A DNA stretch of 64,000 nt. Source: Sphingopyxis sp. HIX. Lineage in GTDB: Bacteria > Pseudomonadota > Alphaproteobacteria > Sphingomonadales > Sphingomonadaceae. The position numbers and the translations under genes were made by a program. Location of the stretch: contig NZ_LNSB01000024.1 of NCBI RefSeq assembly GCF_001468285.1, positions 1 through 64,000 of the forward strand, given 5' to 3'. The notes under the pieces were generated by a model. It ran no database searches. It saw nothing but the letters and a program-made list of their open reading frames with translations, and was not told the origin of the DNA. This document shows, piece by piece, positions 25,548 through 33,477 of this stretch. Position 1 is the first letter of the stretch. Each line of letters starts with the position of its first letter.

Positions 25548-28483
25548 TTGATCGTCGCCTGGACCGAGATCATCCGCCCGACCGGGCTCGCCTTCTCGGG
25601 GTCATAACCCATTGCCGAGGTCTGGCTGCGGTTCATGACATAGGGCGGGTCCTTGTCGAACAGGTTCAGGACGGAAAGGCCAAGCTGAAGCCCCCGGCCA
25701 TCTTCACCGCCGCTTCCACCGATCCGCTGCGAGATCGTGAGATCGACGGTGGTCCATGACGAGACGGGCTCGGCAGGCACGACGATCTGGTTGATATAGC
25801 TGTCGGTGAAATTGACGAAGGCATTGGCCGAGAAGCCGCCCTTCGACCAGCCCGCGCGCCCGCGCAGGCGCCACTTCACGGGGCTGGCGTAGAAGCCGAC
25901 GACGTCGGTGCTCGGTGCACCGGGCGTCAATTGCCGCTTGATCGAGAAGATATGCGTGCCGCTGATCCCGAGGTCGAGCGTTCCGCCGGCCAGCTGCGGT
26001 GCGTAGCCGAGGTCGAAGTCGATCCCCCGCTGTCGTTCTGCCGAGAGATTGCGCGTTTGGCCGTCGAGGATCGCGACGATGTCGGTCGGCGCGAAGCCCG
26101 AGGGATTGAAGAAGGTCGGCTGGTTGAAGTAGAAATTGACGAGGTCGAGCGGCGGGTTGTCGATGATCACCCCGCCGAACACGTCGCGGTTCGACAGGAA
26201 GCGGAGATAATCCTCGGTCACCGTTCCGATACGATCGCGATAATCGACATAATAATAGGTGAGCGATGCGCGGAGGCCCGGCAGCGAGGGCGGCGCGATA
26301 TCGAAGCCCGCAGTCCAGGTCGTCGCCTTCTCGGGCTGGATGTTCGGCGCATAGCCGAACAGCGCGAGGACGGTCGATTGCCCCGTCGGCGACGCTGGAT
26401 CCGGCACATTCTCGACCGAGTAGAGCGAGAGCGCCGGGCCGATCAGTTCGTCGAACAGGGGGGCGCGGAACGACGTGCCGTAGGAACTGCGGAGCGCGAT
26501 GCCTTCAGCGGGTTCCCAGCGCAGGCTGAACTTCGGATTCTCGGTGCGACCGAACTGGTTATAGTCCTCGATGCGACCTGCAGCAGAAAGTTCGAGGCGC
26601 CGGAAGCCGGGCACTTCATTGTCGGGGCCGAAGATCGGCACCAGCAATTCCGCATAGAGTGACTTCACATGCCGCGGACCGGGCAGGCCGGGATAGGGCG
26701 CATTGTTCGGGGTCGCGGCGCTGATGTCGTTCTTGACGAAATAGTCATAGGCCTCGCGCCGATATTCCGCGCCCGCAGCGAGGCGGATATCGCCCGCCGG
26801 GAGACGGAACAACGGGCCGTCGGCGCGAAGCGCCGCCGACCAGTTCGAATAATCGTCGATCGTCCCGTAGCTGCCCCGGATGCGGTCGAGCGTCGCGGGA
26901 TTGTTCGCCGTTCCGTCGCCGAACACGTTGAGCGCGGTCGCCGGGTTGGTGTCGGCGAGCGCCGCAGTCAGACGGGCATTGTTGACGAGATTGGTATAGT
27001 CGGCCTTGCCCTTCTGACGGCCATAGGCACCGCCGAGCTGGATGCTCCACGGCCCGAGACGCTGTTCGAGCCCACCTGACAGGTTAATGGCCCGCACGCG
27101 GCCCGAACGGTTCTCACGTCCGAGGTCGTTCGCAAAGCTGTAGGTGACCTGCACCGGCTGGTTCGTACCGATCGGATCGGTATAGAAGGGATTGGTGACC
27201 GGCACGCGCGACACGCGGAGGAAGTCGCCCTTCGCGATCCTGCGGAAATCGCGCTGCGCGGCGAGCGCGTTGACCTTGAGGATCAGGTCGCTCGTGATCT
27301 CCAGTTCGCCTCCGGCATAGAGGCTGTGAACGCGCTGGCGCGGCAGGATGTCGCTCTCGGCACGGCCGTCGCGCCGGTTCTGGATGCCGGGAAGGAGCTG
27401 CGCAGCGGTGAGCGCCGTTCCGTTCTGCCCGGCGGGTATGCCGAAGATCTGCCCGTTCGCGGCCCGGATCGTGCCCGGCACAGCGGTTGTCGACCGGAAG
27501 TCGGGTCCGCCGAAGGGGCGAAGATCCTCGCGGGCAAAATCGCGTTTCGCGCCCGCGAGCGCGCCGCGGTTCGAGAACTGGTAGGCGAGCATGACATGGC
27601 CGCCGCTCCACCGCTTGCCGAGAAGCTGGCTGAATTGCACCTCGCTGAAGTCGCCGTCGGCGGTTCCCGCGCGCAGCGTCGTTTCCGCGCCTTCGAAGCG
27701 ATTGCGAATTCGGACGTTGACCACGCCCGCGACGGCGTCGGCCCCATAGATAGCCGACGCGCCATCGGTCAGCACTTCGATCCGCTCGACCGCGCCCATC
27801 GGGATCAGCGAGATGTCCGCGAAAAGGCCGCCGACGCCGCCGAGGGCGGGGCGCGAGCCGTCGATCAGGACCAAAGTCGACGAGGTGCCGAGCCCGCGAA
27901 GGTTGATACTCGATCCGAGCGTCGCGTCATTGCCAGTGCCGTTGCGCGTGGTCGCGCCCGTTGTGGCCTCGTTCGAACCGCCGCCGAATGCCTGTGGGAG
28001 CGATTGGAGCAACTGCTGGACACTGCTGTAGCCGCTCTTCTCGATGGCCTCCCGGTCGATGGACACGACGGGCGACCCGGTGGGACCGGCCCCGCGAATA
28101 CGCGAGCCGGTAACGACGATCGATTCCCCGCCGGATTCAGTCGATCCAACTTCCTCGGCATGGTCGTTTCCCGAGCGCAGCACCCAGGCCCCTTCGACCA
28201 GTTCGACGTTGAGGCCGGTGCCGGCAAGCAGACGCGAGAGGGCAGTATCGGCTGTCAGGCGACCTTGGACGCGGGCGCTGCGCTTGCCTTCGACGAGACC
28301 TGTCGAGGCGATCACTTCCCGGCCTGAAATCTGCGAATAGCGTTGCAGGGCCGCGCCGAGATCCTGCGCGGCAATATTATAGGTCTGCTGTGCTGGTTGT
28401 GCCTGTGCGTGCGCGGCAGGAACCTGAATCGCGATTGCCGCGGTGCTCACCGAGAGCATCGCCGCCAGAAACTTGTACTTCAT
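25541..28483 (-). CDS. TonB-dependent receptor with N-terminal STN signalling domain
   Basis: The protein has 980 residues from an ATG with GGGGAGGTAAG upstream; a longer frame is rejected. Order of parts: signal peptide to about residue 28 (ending AAHAQ), STN/secretin domain about 34-95 (YNIAAQDLGAALQRYSQI), plug domain about 115-230 (SIVVTGSRIRG, then INLRGLGTSSTLVLIDG), and a long beta-barrel ending in aromatic-rich VQATIKW. The STN domain allows signalling to FecR. Next to isopeptidase and FecI/FecR genes it is probably the outer-membrane importer for the lasso peptide or a complex it forms, rather than a general siderophore receptor. Confidence 0.92.
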   Translation of the reverse strand: MKYKFLAAMLSVSTAAIAIQVPAAHAQAQPAQQTYNIAAQDLGAALQRYSQISGREVIASTGLVEGKRSARVQGRLTADTALSRLLAGTGLNVELVEGAWVLRSGNDHAEEVGSTESGGESIVVTGSRIRGAGPTGSPVVSIDREAIEKSGYSSVQQLLQSLPQAFGGGSNEATTGATTRNGTGNDATLGSSINLRGLGTSSTLVLIDGSRPALGGVGGLFADISLIPMGAVERIEVLTDGASAIYGADAVAGVVNVRIRNRFEGAETTLRAGTADGDFSEVQFSQLLGKRWSGGHVMLAYQFSNRGALAGAKRDFAREDLRPFGGPDFRSTTAVPGTIRAANGQIFGIPAGQNGTALTAAQLLPGIQNRRDGRAESDILPRQRVHSLYAGGELEITSDLILKVNALAAQRDFRRIAKGDFLRVSRVPVTNPFYTDPIGTNQPVQVTYSFANDLGRENRSGRVRAINLSGGLEQRLGPWSIQLGGAYGRQKGKADYTNLVNNARLTAALADTNPATALNVFGDGTANNPATLDRIRGSYGTIDDYSNWSAALRADGPLFRLPAGDIRLAAGAEYRREAYDYFVKNDISAATPNNAPYPGLPGPRHVKSLYAELLVPIFGPDNEVPGFRRLELSAAGRIEDYNQFGRTENPKFSLRWEPAEGIALRSSYGTSFRAPLFDELIGPALSLYSVENVPDPASPTGQSTVLALFGYAPNIQPEKATTWTAGFDIAPPSLPGLRASLTYYYVDYRDRIGTVTEDYLRFLSNRDVFGGVIIDNPPLDLVNFYFNQPTFFNPSGFAPTDIVAILDGQTRNLSAERQRGIDFDLGYAPQLAGGTLDLGISGTHIFSIKRQLTPGAPSTDVVGFYASPVKWRLRGRAGWSKGGFSANAFVNFTDSYINQIVVPAEPVSSWTTVDLTISQRIGGSGGEDGRGLQLGLSVLNLFDKDPPYVMNRSQTSAMGYDPEKASPVGRMISVQATIKW

Positions 28484-28564
28484 CTTACCTCCCCAAGCGG
28501 CCACCGATGGCCGTCTGGGGGTGCAAAACACCGGAAAGGGAACTCCCCCCCTCTCCGATCGGAA

Positions 28565-29485
28565 TTATTTTTTACTGAGGGTGATCGCGTCCGGCCCCTC
28601 TGCCGCCTCCAGGTCCAGAGCTGCCGCGAGTTTGCGGGCAAGGGCTGCGCCGTTGTCGACGTCGAAACGGCCCGTCACAGGGAGTGATGCGAGGGCCGGG
28701 TCGGCGAGGCGGATCGGCTTCGCGTTGGCCTTGTTGGCCGCATCGATGACCGCGCCGAGCGGGAGTCCGTCGGCCGCCAGCATTGTGGTCGGCTCTGCCG
28801 TTTGGACCGGGCTGGTCATGGCAGGAATGAGACGCGGGCCGCTTTGCGCGACTTCGGCGCTTTCCCCGGGGGCGAGGCGCACGGTCTTTGTCGTCCCGCC
28901 GAGCCGGACCTCGACCAAGCCGCGCACGAGTTTGACCTTCGGGACATCCGACCGGGCGTCGACCTCGAACACCGTACCAAGAGCTTTCGTCTCCGAGATG
29001 CCGGCGACGACGATGAAGGGGCGGGCGCTGTCGTGTGCAACATCGAAGCGTGCGCGGCCGCCGTGCAGGCGGACACGGCGCTCGGTGTCGGAGAATTGCG
29101 GTTCGGCCCACGCGCCGTCCATCAACGTCACGGTCGAGCCGTCGGCGAGGCGAAGCTGGCCGGGAAGCATGGGGCCTGCAGCTATCTGGGGCGTGTCGCC
29201 CTGCCGGCCGAGATGCCAGGCGAAGCCGACAGCTATCACGAGCCCGGCGACGGCGGCGAAGGCCCACCGGAATCCGCCCGACGGCTTTTGTCCCTCTCGC
29301 GCGATCGCCTCGATGCGGGTTCGGGAGGCAGAGCCGGTCATCACGAAATCGTCCTCGGCCACCGCGAATGCTTCGGCGTTACCGGGTTTCGCATACCAGA
29401 TTTTGAAGGCCTCACGGTCGGCCTCTGTGGGGGCACCTCGCATGCGCACGCCCCATTCGATCGCTTCGCGCTCGCTGGATTTCAC
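28565..29485 (-). CDS. FecR-family anti-sigma/transmembrane sensor
   Basis: The protein has 306 residues. The cytoplasmic N-terminal part (1-68) has the DUF4880-like segment EAIEWGVRMRGAPTEADREA (only the conserved start is quoted) and WYAKPGNAEAF. One membrane helix is at about 72-92 (WAFAAVAGLVIAVGFAWHLG). The periplasmic FecR domain follows (RLADGSTVTLMDGAWAE and on), with a C-terminal STN-like repeat. It should pass the ligand signal from the TonB receptor to the FecI sigma factor. Its ATG overlaps the fecI stop. Confidence 0.92.
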   Translation of the reverse strand: MKSSEREAIEWGVRMRGAPTEADREAFKIWYAKPGNAEAFAVAEDDFVMTGSASRTRIEAIAREGQKPSGGFRWAFAAVAGLVIAVGFAWHLGRQGDTPQIAAGPMLPGQLRLADGSTVTLMDGAWAEPQFSDTERRVRLHGGRARFDVAHDSARPFIVVAGISETKALGTVFEVDARSDVPKVKLVRGLVEVRLGGTTKTVRLAPGESAEVAQSGPRLIPAMTSPVQTAEPTTMLAADGLPLGAVIDAANKANAKPIRLADPALASLPVTGRFDVDNGAALARKLAAALDLEAAEGPDAITLSKK

Positions 29486-30063
29486 GACTGCGGGTCTCGT
29501 GCCTTGCGAACCGCGACCAAAGCTTTGACGATATGTTTTTCCACGGCTTTATTGCTCATGCCTTTGATTCGTCCGATCTCGGAATAGCTGAGATCTTCGA
29601 ACCTGTGCATCAGGAATACATCCCTTGTGACTGGATTCAGTCTGGCGATGGCTTCCTCGGCGCGGCGAAGCATGTCGCGGTGCTCCAGCGTCGCATGCGG
29701 GTCGGGGCCCGCAACGTCATGATCCTCGAAGCTGTGGTGAGCTTGCAACTGGCTGCGCATCCCCGACCGCTTCCGGTTTTTCAGGATCGTTCGGGCTGTC
29801 GACGCGAGATAGGCTGCAGGGGCTTCGAGGAAGGTTGCGCTCACGCCCTTCGCGGAAAAGAGGCGGCGAAACGTCTCCTGCACGAGGTCGCCGACTTCAT
29901 GCGGCGGAACGTTGCGGCGGAAGATGCCTGCTACGCGGGCCTGATGTGCGACGTACAGCGCCTCGGCGCGATCGGCATGGTTGAACCCCGCCCAGTCGTT
30001 TGGAGGCAGGGGGTCGCCCGGTGCGGCACCTCGCCGGTCCGTCGGGTCGTCATCATAGTCCAT
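29482..30063 (-). CDS. FecI-like ECF sigma factor
   Basis: The protein has 193 residues from the ATG at 30063 (MDYDDDP); the frame is open 120 bases further but lacks support. Region 2 is at about 35-100 (YVAHQARVAGIFRRNVPPHE, then VGDLVQETFRRLF) and region 4 at about 130-185 (ARLNPVTRDVFLMHRFEDLS, then YSEIGRIKGMS). It would activate the receptor/isopeptidase genes when the lasso peptide is sensed outside. The shared AT-rich palindrome lies 52 bp upstream of its start, so its own expression may be tied to the luxR and lasso units. Confidence 0.92.
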   Translation of the reverse strand: MDYDDDPTDRRGAAPGDPLPPNDWAGFNHADRAEALYVAHQARVAGIFRRNVPPHEVGDLVQETFRRLFSAKGVSATFLEAPAAYLASTARTILKNRKRSGMRSQLQAHHSFEDHDVAGPDPHATLEHRDMLRRAEEAIARLNPVTRDVFLMHRFEDLSYSEIGRIKGMSNKAVEKHIVKALVAVRKARDPQS

Positions 30064-30538
30064 TCCATATCGCCTACCGGTCGGACGGTGAGGCGATGAA
30101 GCCGGGAGGTAAGAACATATTCGGAAATATGCGCCGCCGCCTTTAGCCCGAAGGCCTGGACATACGCGTCGGCCACCCGGCAACGGATGGGAATGTCATA
30201 AGGCTTCCGAACGAGATTCTTACGTCCCGGCACCGCGCGCCTTGCTGCCCGATGCCCTGTCAGCATAGCGCTGCGCTGCGAAGGGGCAAGTTGACGTACG
30301 GGTTAATGGTCCAAATTGAATCTATCTGTCAGCTTCCGGCCGAGGTCGTCATTTCAACTGATCCATCGGTCCGACCCGCCGCAACAGCGCTTTGGACGGC
30401 GGCGCAGCCGATGCAACAGGAGCGATGCTCCTGTCCTTCGCTGCGCTGCGGCCCTGCGGGTGCATCCGCTGCTCATGCCACCGTCCCGACGCTTCCGCCG
30501 CGGCGGGATCGGCCCGCGCGTGACGCAGGAGCAGCACC
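30064..30538. other. Intergenic region between fecI and DUF736 (475 bp)
   Basis: No gene is supported here. The left part contains the shared palindrome at 30115-30132 and presumably the fecI promoter. The right part (about 30400-30538) is a GC-rich leader with CAGGAGCGATGCTCCTG (30417-30433), a perfect eight-base-arm inverted repeat, and other palindromes ahead of the DUF736 gene. Confidence 0.55.
30115..30132 (-). promoter_or_regulatory. AT-rich palindrome upstream of fecI (shared motif site 3)
   Basis: ACATATTCGGAAATATGC; the core CATATT...AATATG arms are symmetric around TCCG on the fecI strand. It matches the sites before luxR and the lasso precursor, with one base less between the halves. 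It lies 52-69 bp upstream of the fecI start, within promoter distance. Confidence 0.5.
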
Positions 30539-30862
30539 ATGGCAGCAATCGGAATCGTCAATGGAAGTATCGAGAAGGGCTTCATTGGCCAGCTGACGAC
30601 CCTATCGATAAGGGCCCCGATCGAAATCCGCCTCAATCGGGCGAAGGGCTCGCAGATTCAGCCTGACTATCGCCTTTGGTCGGACGGCGTCGAGATCGGC
30701 GCGGGATGGATCCGTGTCGGCGCGGGCTCGGGAAAGCCCTACGTATCCATCACGCTTGAAGCGCCCGAATTCGGCCCACGGCGCCTCTATGCGAACCTTG
30801 GCAGGGCTGCGGCGGCCGAAGATGAGAACCGCTTTGCGATCATCTGGAACGCGGCGGATTGA
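30539..30862 (+). CDS. DUF736 family protein (copy 1)
   Basis: The protein has 107 residues and belongs to a small family almost confined to conjugative elements of alphaproteobacteria. The N-terminal IGIVNGSIEKGFIGQLTTL and the C-terminal AIIWNAAD (family pattern IGxhxxxxxGxhxGxhxT ... hhWxRx) are clear. Its function is unknown. It is one of four paralogues in the window and, like the others, follows a GC-rich leader with palindromes. GCAGGAGCAGCACC before the ATG is a good ribosome binding site. It may mark the edge of the backbone next to the lasso cargo. Confidence 0.85.
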   Translation: MAAIGIVNGSIEKGFIGQLTTLSIRAPIEIRLNRAKGSQIQPDYRLWSDGVEIGAGWIRVGAGSGKPYVSITLEAPEFGPRRLYANLGRAAAAEDENRFAIIWNAAD

Positions 30863-31119
30863 GATGGCAAATAACTTTCACCCTCGCGACGAAGCTGGGC
30901 TTGCCACGCTCATGCAATCGCTTGTTTCCCTTACGGTAACGGTCGCTCTAACCGGCCTGCATCGGCGCCGTCGGGGGGCCGCGCCGATGGGGGTAAATCT
31001 CTCAGCAACAACCCGTCGGCCGAGCATGCGACCCGCTCGGCCGTCACTCGGCGGCATCCTTGCGTTCCGGATCAATATCGGGGTGCAAGGGTGTCGCCAC
31101 CTTGTTAGGGTGACCGCGC

Positions 31120-32049
31120 ATGCGTAGCGGTATCGATCATCTCCCACCTCAGAAGCAGCGCGAGCTCGAACGGATCGTCGAGATCATTTTCGAGGAGTTC
31201 GGCGACGCATTGGCTCTCGCGACGCAGGACTGGAAGCGCAAGGGGCGCATTTCCAAGATCATCCTGTACGGCAGCTACGCCCGCGGCGGTTGGGTCGACG
31301 AGCCGCATACGGCCAAGGGATATCAGTCCGATTATGATCTGCTGATCATCGTCAACGATGATCGGCTGACCGACCGGGTCGAATATTGGTCGAAGCTTGA
31401 TGATCGGCTGATCCGGGAACTGTCGGTTACGAAGACGCTTCGCACGCCAGTGAACTTCATCGTGCATAGCGCTGGCGAGGTAAACGCGGGACTGTCGCAG
31501 GGTCGCTATTTCTTCATGGACGTCGCGCGCGACGGGATCGCGATTTATCAGGCGGTCGACGACGAACTACCCGAACCGCAACCGAAGACGCCGCACGCTG
31601 CGCTGGAGATGGCGCGGGAGTATTTCGACGAGTGGTATCCGAGTGCTTTGAAGCGGAGGGATATAGCGAAGTTCGCTGTCGAGCAGAATTATCTGAAGGA
31701 CGCCGCGTTCGACTACCATCAGACGGCCGAGCGCCTCTACAATTGCGCACTGCTTGTTTGTTCGTTCTACAGCCCGCACGTGCACAATCTCGCATTTCTG
31801 CGCACCCAAGCAGAACGGATGGACGAGCGCTTGGCTGAAGCTTGGCCTCGCGAGACGAAGGCCGATCGATCACGTTTCGAGAAGTTGAAGGAGGCTTACA
31901 TTAAAGCCCGCTATTCGAAGCACTATCGGATCTCTGTGGAGGAGCTAGCTTGGCTCGGTAGCCGAGTTGACGCTCTAGCGGCGATTGTCCGCGAAGTCTG
32001 CACATCGCGTATCTCCGAGCTTGAGGAAACTGCACGGGCAGCCAGCTAG
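31120..32049 (+). CDS. Nucleotidyltransferase-HEPN fusion (MNT-HEPN)
   Basis: The protein has 309 residues. The N-terminal domain is a minimal nucleotidyltransferase with GSYARGG at 51-57 and SDYDLLI giving the metal-binding Asp71 and Asp73. The C-terminal half (about 150-300) is an all-alpha HEPN-like domain with a conserved KARYSKHYRIS segment near residue 272. Separate MNT and HEPN proteins form toxin-antitoxin pairs in which MNT modifies the HEPN ribonuclease; here both are fused in one chain, a known arrangement of uncertain target. It opens the defence-like island. Confidence 0.8.
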   Translation: MRSGIDHLPPQKQRELERIVEIIFEEFGDALALATQDWKRKGRISKIILYGSYARGGWVDEPHTAKGYQSDYDLLIIVNDDRLTDRVEYWSKLDDRLIRELSVTKTLRTPVNFIVHSAGEVNAGLSQGRYFFMDVARDGIAIYQAVDDELPEPQPKTPHAALEMAREYFDEWYPSALKRRDIAKFAVEQNYLKDAAFDYHQTAERLYNCALLVCSFYSPHVHNLAFLRTQAERMDERLAEAWPRETKADRSRFEKLKEAYIKARYSKHYRISVEELAWLGSRVDALAAIVREVCTSRISELEETARAAS

Positions 32050-32155
32050 TTTGCGCCTCGCTCGAAGCGGTGATCTTTGGCATTCCATCCTGAATGAAAT
32101 TCGGTAACTCGATCTGACCAGATGGCCAGGTGGATGCTTTAAAGGGGGGATACTT

Positions 32156-33304
32156 TCAGGGTGAAGCATCACTCCAACCTGAAGCTTCAAGTGCCGCCGA
32201 AAGTCGCAATTGCATTGAATCTCCATAAGTTTGATCTACGGCTCTGGAGTGTGCAATCAGTCCGCCGACGTGTCTCACCATGCCCCAGACCGACGTAAAG
32301 TGGCGCGAGGCTGCGTGCTCCGCTAAGCCAAATTTCTCGATGCCGCGGACATGAGATTCGACCCTAGCCCGATATTCGCGAGACAGCCGCACCTCATCGC
32401 CGTCAACAAGCAATCCCAAGACGAGTTTGCGCGCGCCTGGCGGCGCAATGACGACTTTCTTGCGATGTAACAGGTGCCCGAACGAATTGAACACACGCTT
32501 CACATCATGGACCAGATTGCGCACTTCACGCCGAGTAATCGTCGTCCCGGTCGAAAAGACAACATCGTCGGAGTAGCGTGTATAAACAAGTCCACGCTCC
32601 CGAGCGATCTTTGCCAAGAGGTCGTCCATTGGCTCGCTTACCAGGTTGGACAGCATGGGGCTGGTTGGGGCCCCCTGAGCCAGGTGACCGAGGCGGTCGT
32701 CGCTGTAGGCCGTGATCTCTGCTGGACCATGAGTCCGACCCGAACGCCACCTCGAATCGATCTGCACATACGGTGAGTGTACTCTCGTGCATATCCTTGC
32801 GAGCTCGAAAGCGATTAGAGGTTGATATCCACACGACCGGAAGGCCCAATATACCCTGTCTTCCGAGATGCTTTCGAAAAAGTCGTGAATATCGAACTTT
32901 AATAGCCATCTCGCGCCGACATGGCGAGCAGCGCACTTTAGAGGGGAGGCGCCGGGTGCGTAGGCCATGCTGCTCGAGTGTACTGGGCGATTTGCGAGTA
33001 CGTTTCGCGAGATCCACCGTTGCACACTGAGAAGTTGAGGCTCTGGAGCGGCGATGAGACGACCGCCGCCCGACTTTTTGCGAATGGTGAATGGCTTGTA
33101 GCCATCCTCAGACCGTGAGACGATCAATCTCAGGTATTTATAGTCGGCCCCGGTAACGTGGGCGAGATGGCGCAATGTCAAAATTGCGGGAGCCCCGCGT
33201 TTCTCGGCTTGCTCTGCTTGATCAAGCGCGTGCTGTACTGTCTGTTGTGTTATTCCCCTGGCTAGTGCGGAAGCACGATATTGGTGGGGCGAGGCGCTGA
33301 TCAT
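32156..33304 (-). CDS. Retron-type reverse transcriptase
   Basis: The protein has 382 residues. Reverse transcriptase motifs in order are IRKKSGGGRLI (about 74-84), LLKFDIHDFFESI (134-146), LAQGAPTSPMLSNL (208-221) and the catalytic YSDD at 244-247, then LGLLVDGDEVRLSREYR in the place of the retron VTGL block. No maturase, endonuclease or group II intron domain is present, which favours a retron. The structured 173-bp non-coding interval directly upstream is the expected msr-msd position. The next gene upstream encodes a PRTase-like protein, as in PRTase-associated (type III) retrons. YSDD replaces the more common YADD. Confidence 0.88.
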   Translation of the reverse strand: MISASPHQYRASALARGITQQTVQHALDQAEQAEKRGAPAILTLRHLAHVTGADYKYLRLIVSRSEDGYKPFTIRKKSGGGRLIAAPEPQLLSVQRWISRNVLANRPVHSSSMAYAPGASPLKCAARHVGARWLLKFDIHDFFESISEDRVYWAFRSCGYQPLIAFELARICTRVHSPYVQIDSRWRSGRTHGPAEITAYSDDRLGHLAQGAPTSPMLSNLVSEPMDDLLAKIARERGLVYTRYSDDVVFSTGTTITRREVRNLVHDVKRVFNSFGHLLHRKKVVIAPPGARKLVLGLLVDGDEVRLSREYRARVESHVRGIEKFGLAEHAASRHFTSVWGMVRHVGGLIAHSRAVDQTYGDSMQLRLSAALEASGWSDASP

Positions 33305-33477
33305 CTACTTTGGTCACCCCCGTGACGACGAGAAGCGAGACGGCTTGAGACCCCGAGAGAGGAAGTCTTGCTTCTCGCCGGCGCGAATGGCGGCTGATTT
33401 TACCAGCCGAATGCGAAGCACTCGGCCGCCGGCTTACCGGATGGACACCGACGGTTACCCGTCGGCAACGCTAGCTG
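33305..33477 (-). ncRNA. Candidate retron msr-msd non-coding RNA
   Basis: Between the PRTase-like gene and the reverse transcriptase, read on the minus strand, lie five hairpins. Plus-strand positions: 33448-33465 (seven-base stem, CCGACGG/CCGTCGG), 33429-33440 (CCGG/CCGG), 33391-33409 (CGGCTG/CAGCCG), a long stem 33329-33377 (CGAGAAGC/GCTTCTCG, extended by AGAC/GTCT after one mismatch) and 33313-33326 (GTCAC/GTGAC). The RNA would open with CAGCTAGC, an AGC that could hold the branching guanosine. Two or three short hairpins followed by one long stem fit the msr then msd layout. The outer a1/a2 pairing is not obvious by eye. Confidence 0.7.

Noticed and set aside
30864..31127. Possible 87-codon gene after DUF736 copy 1
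   Set aside because: It begins two bases after the DUF736 stop, but has no ribosome binding site and ends in Arg-rich, low-information sequence; not enough support for a gene.
33305..33477. CRISPR-like or simple repeat array
   Set aside because: The hairpins are different from one another and not evenly spaced; the location before a reverse transcriptase favours retron RNA. No CRISPR array was found anywhere in the window.
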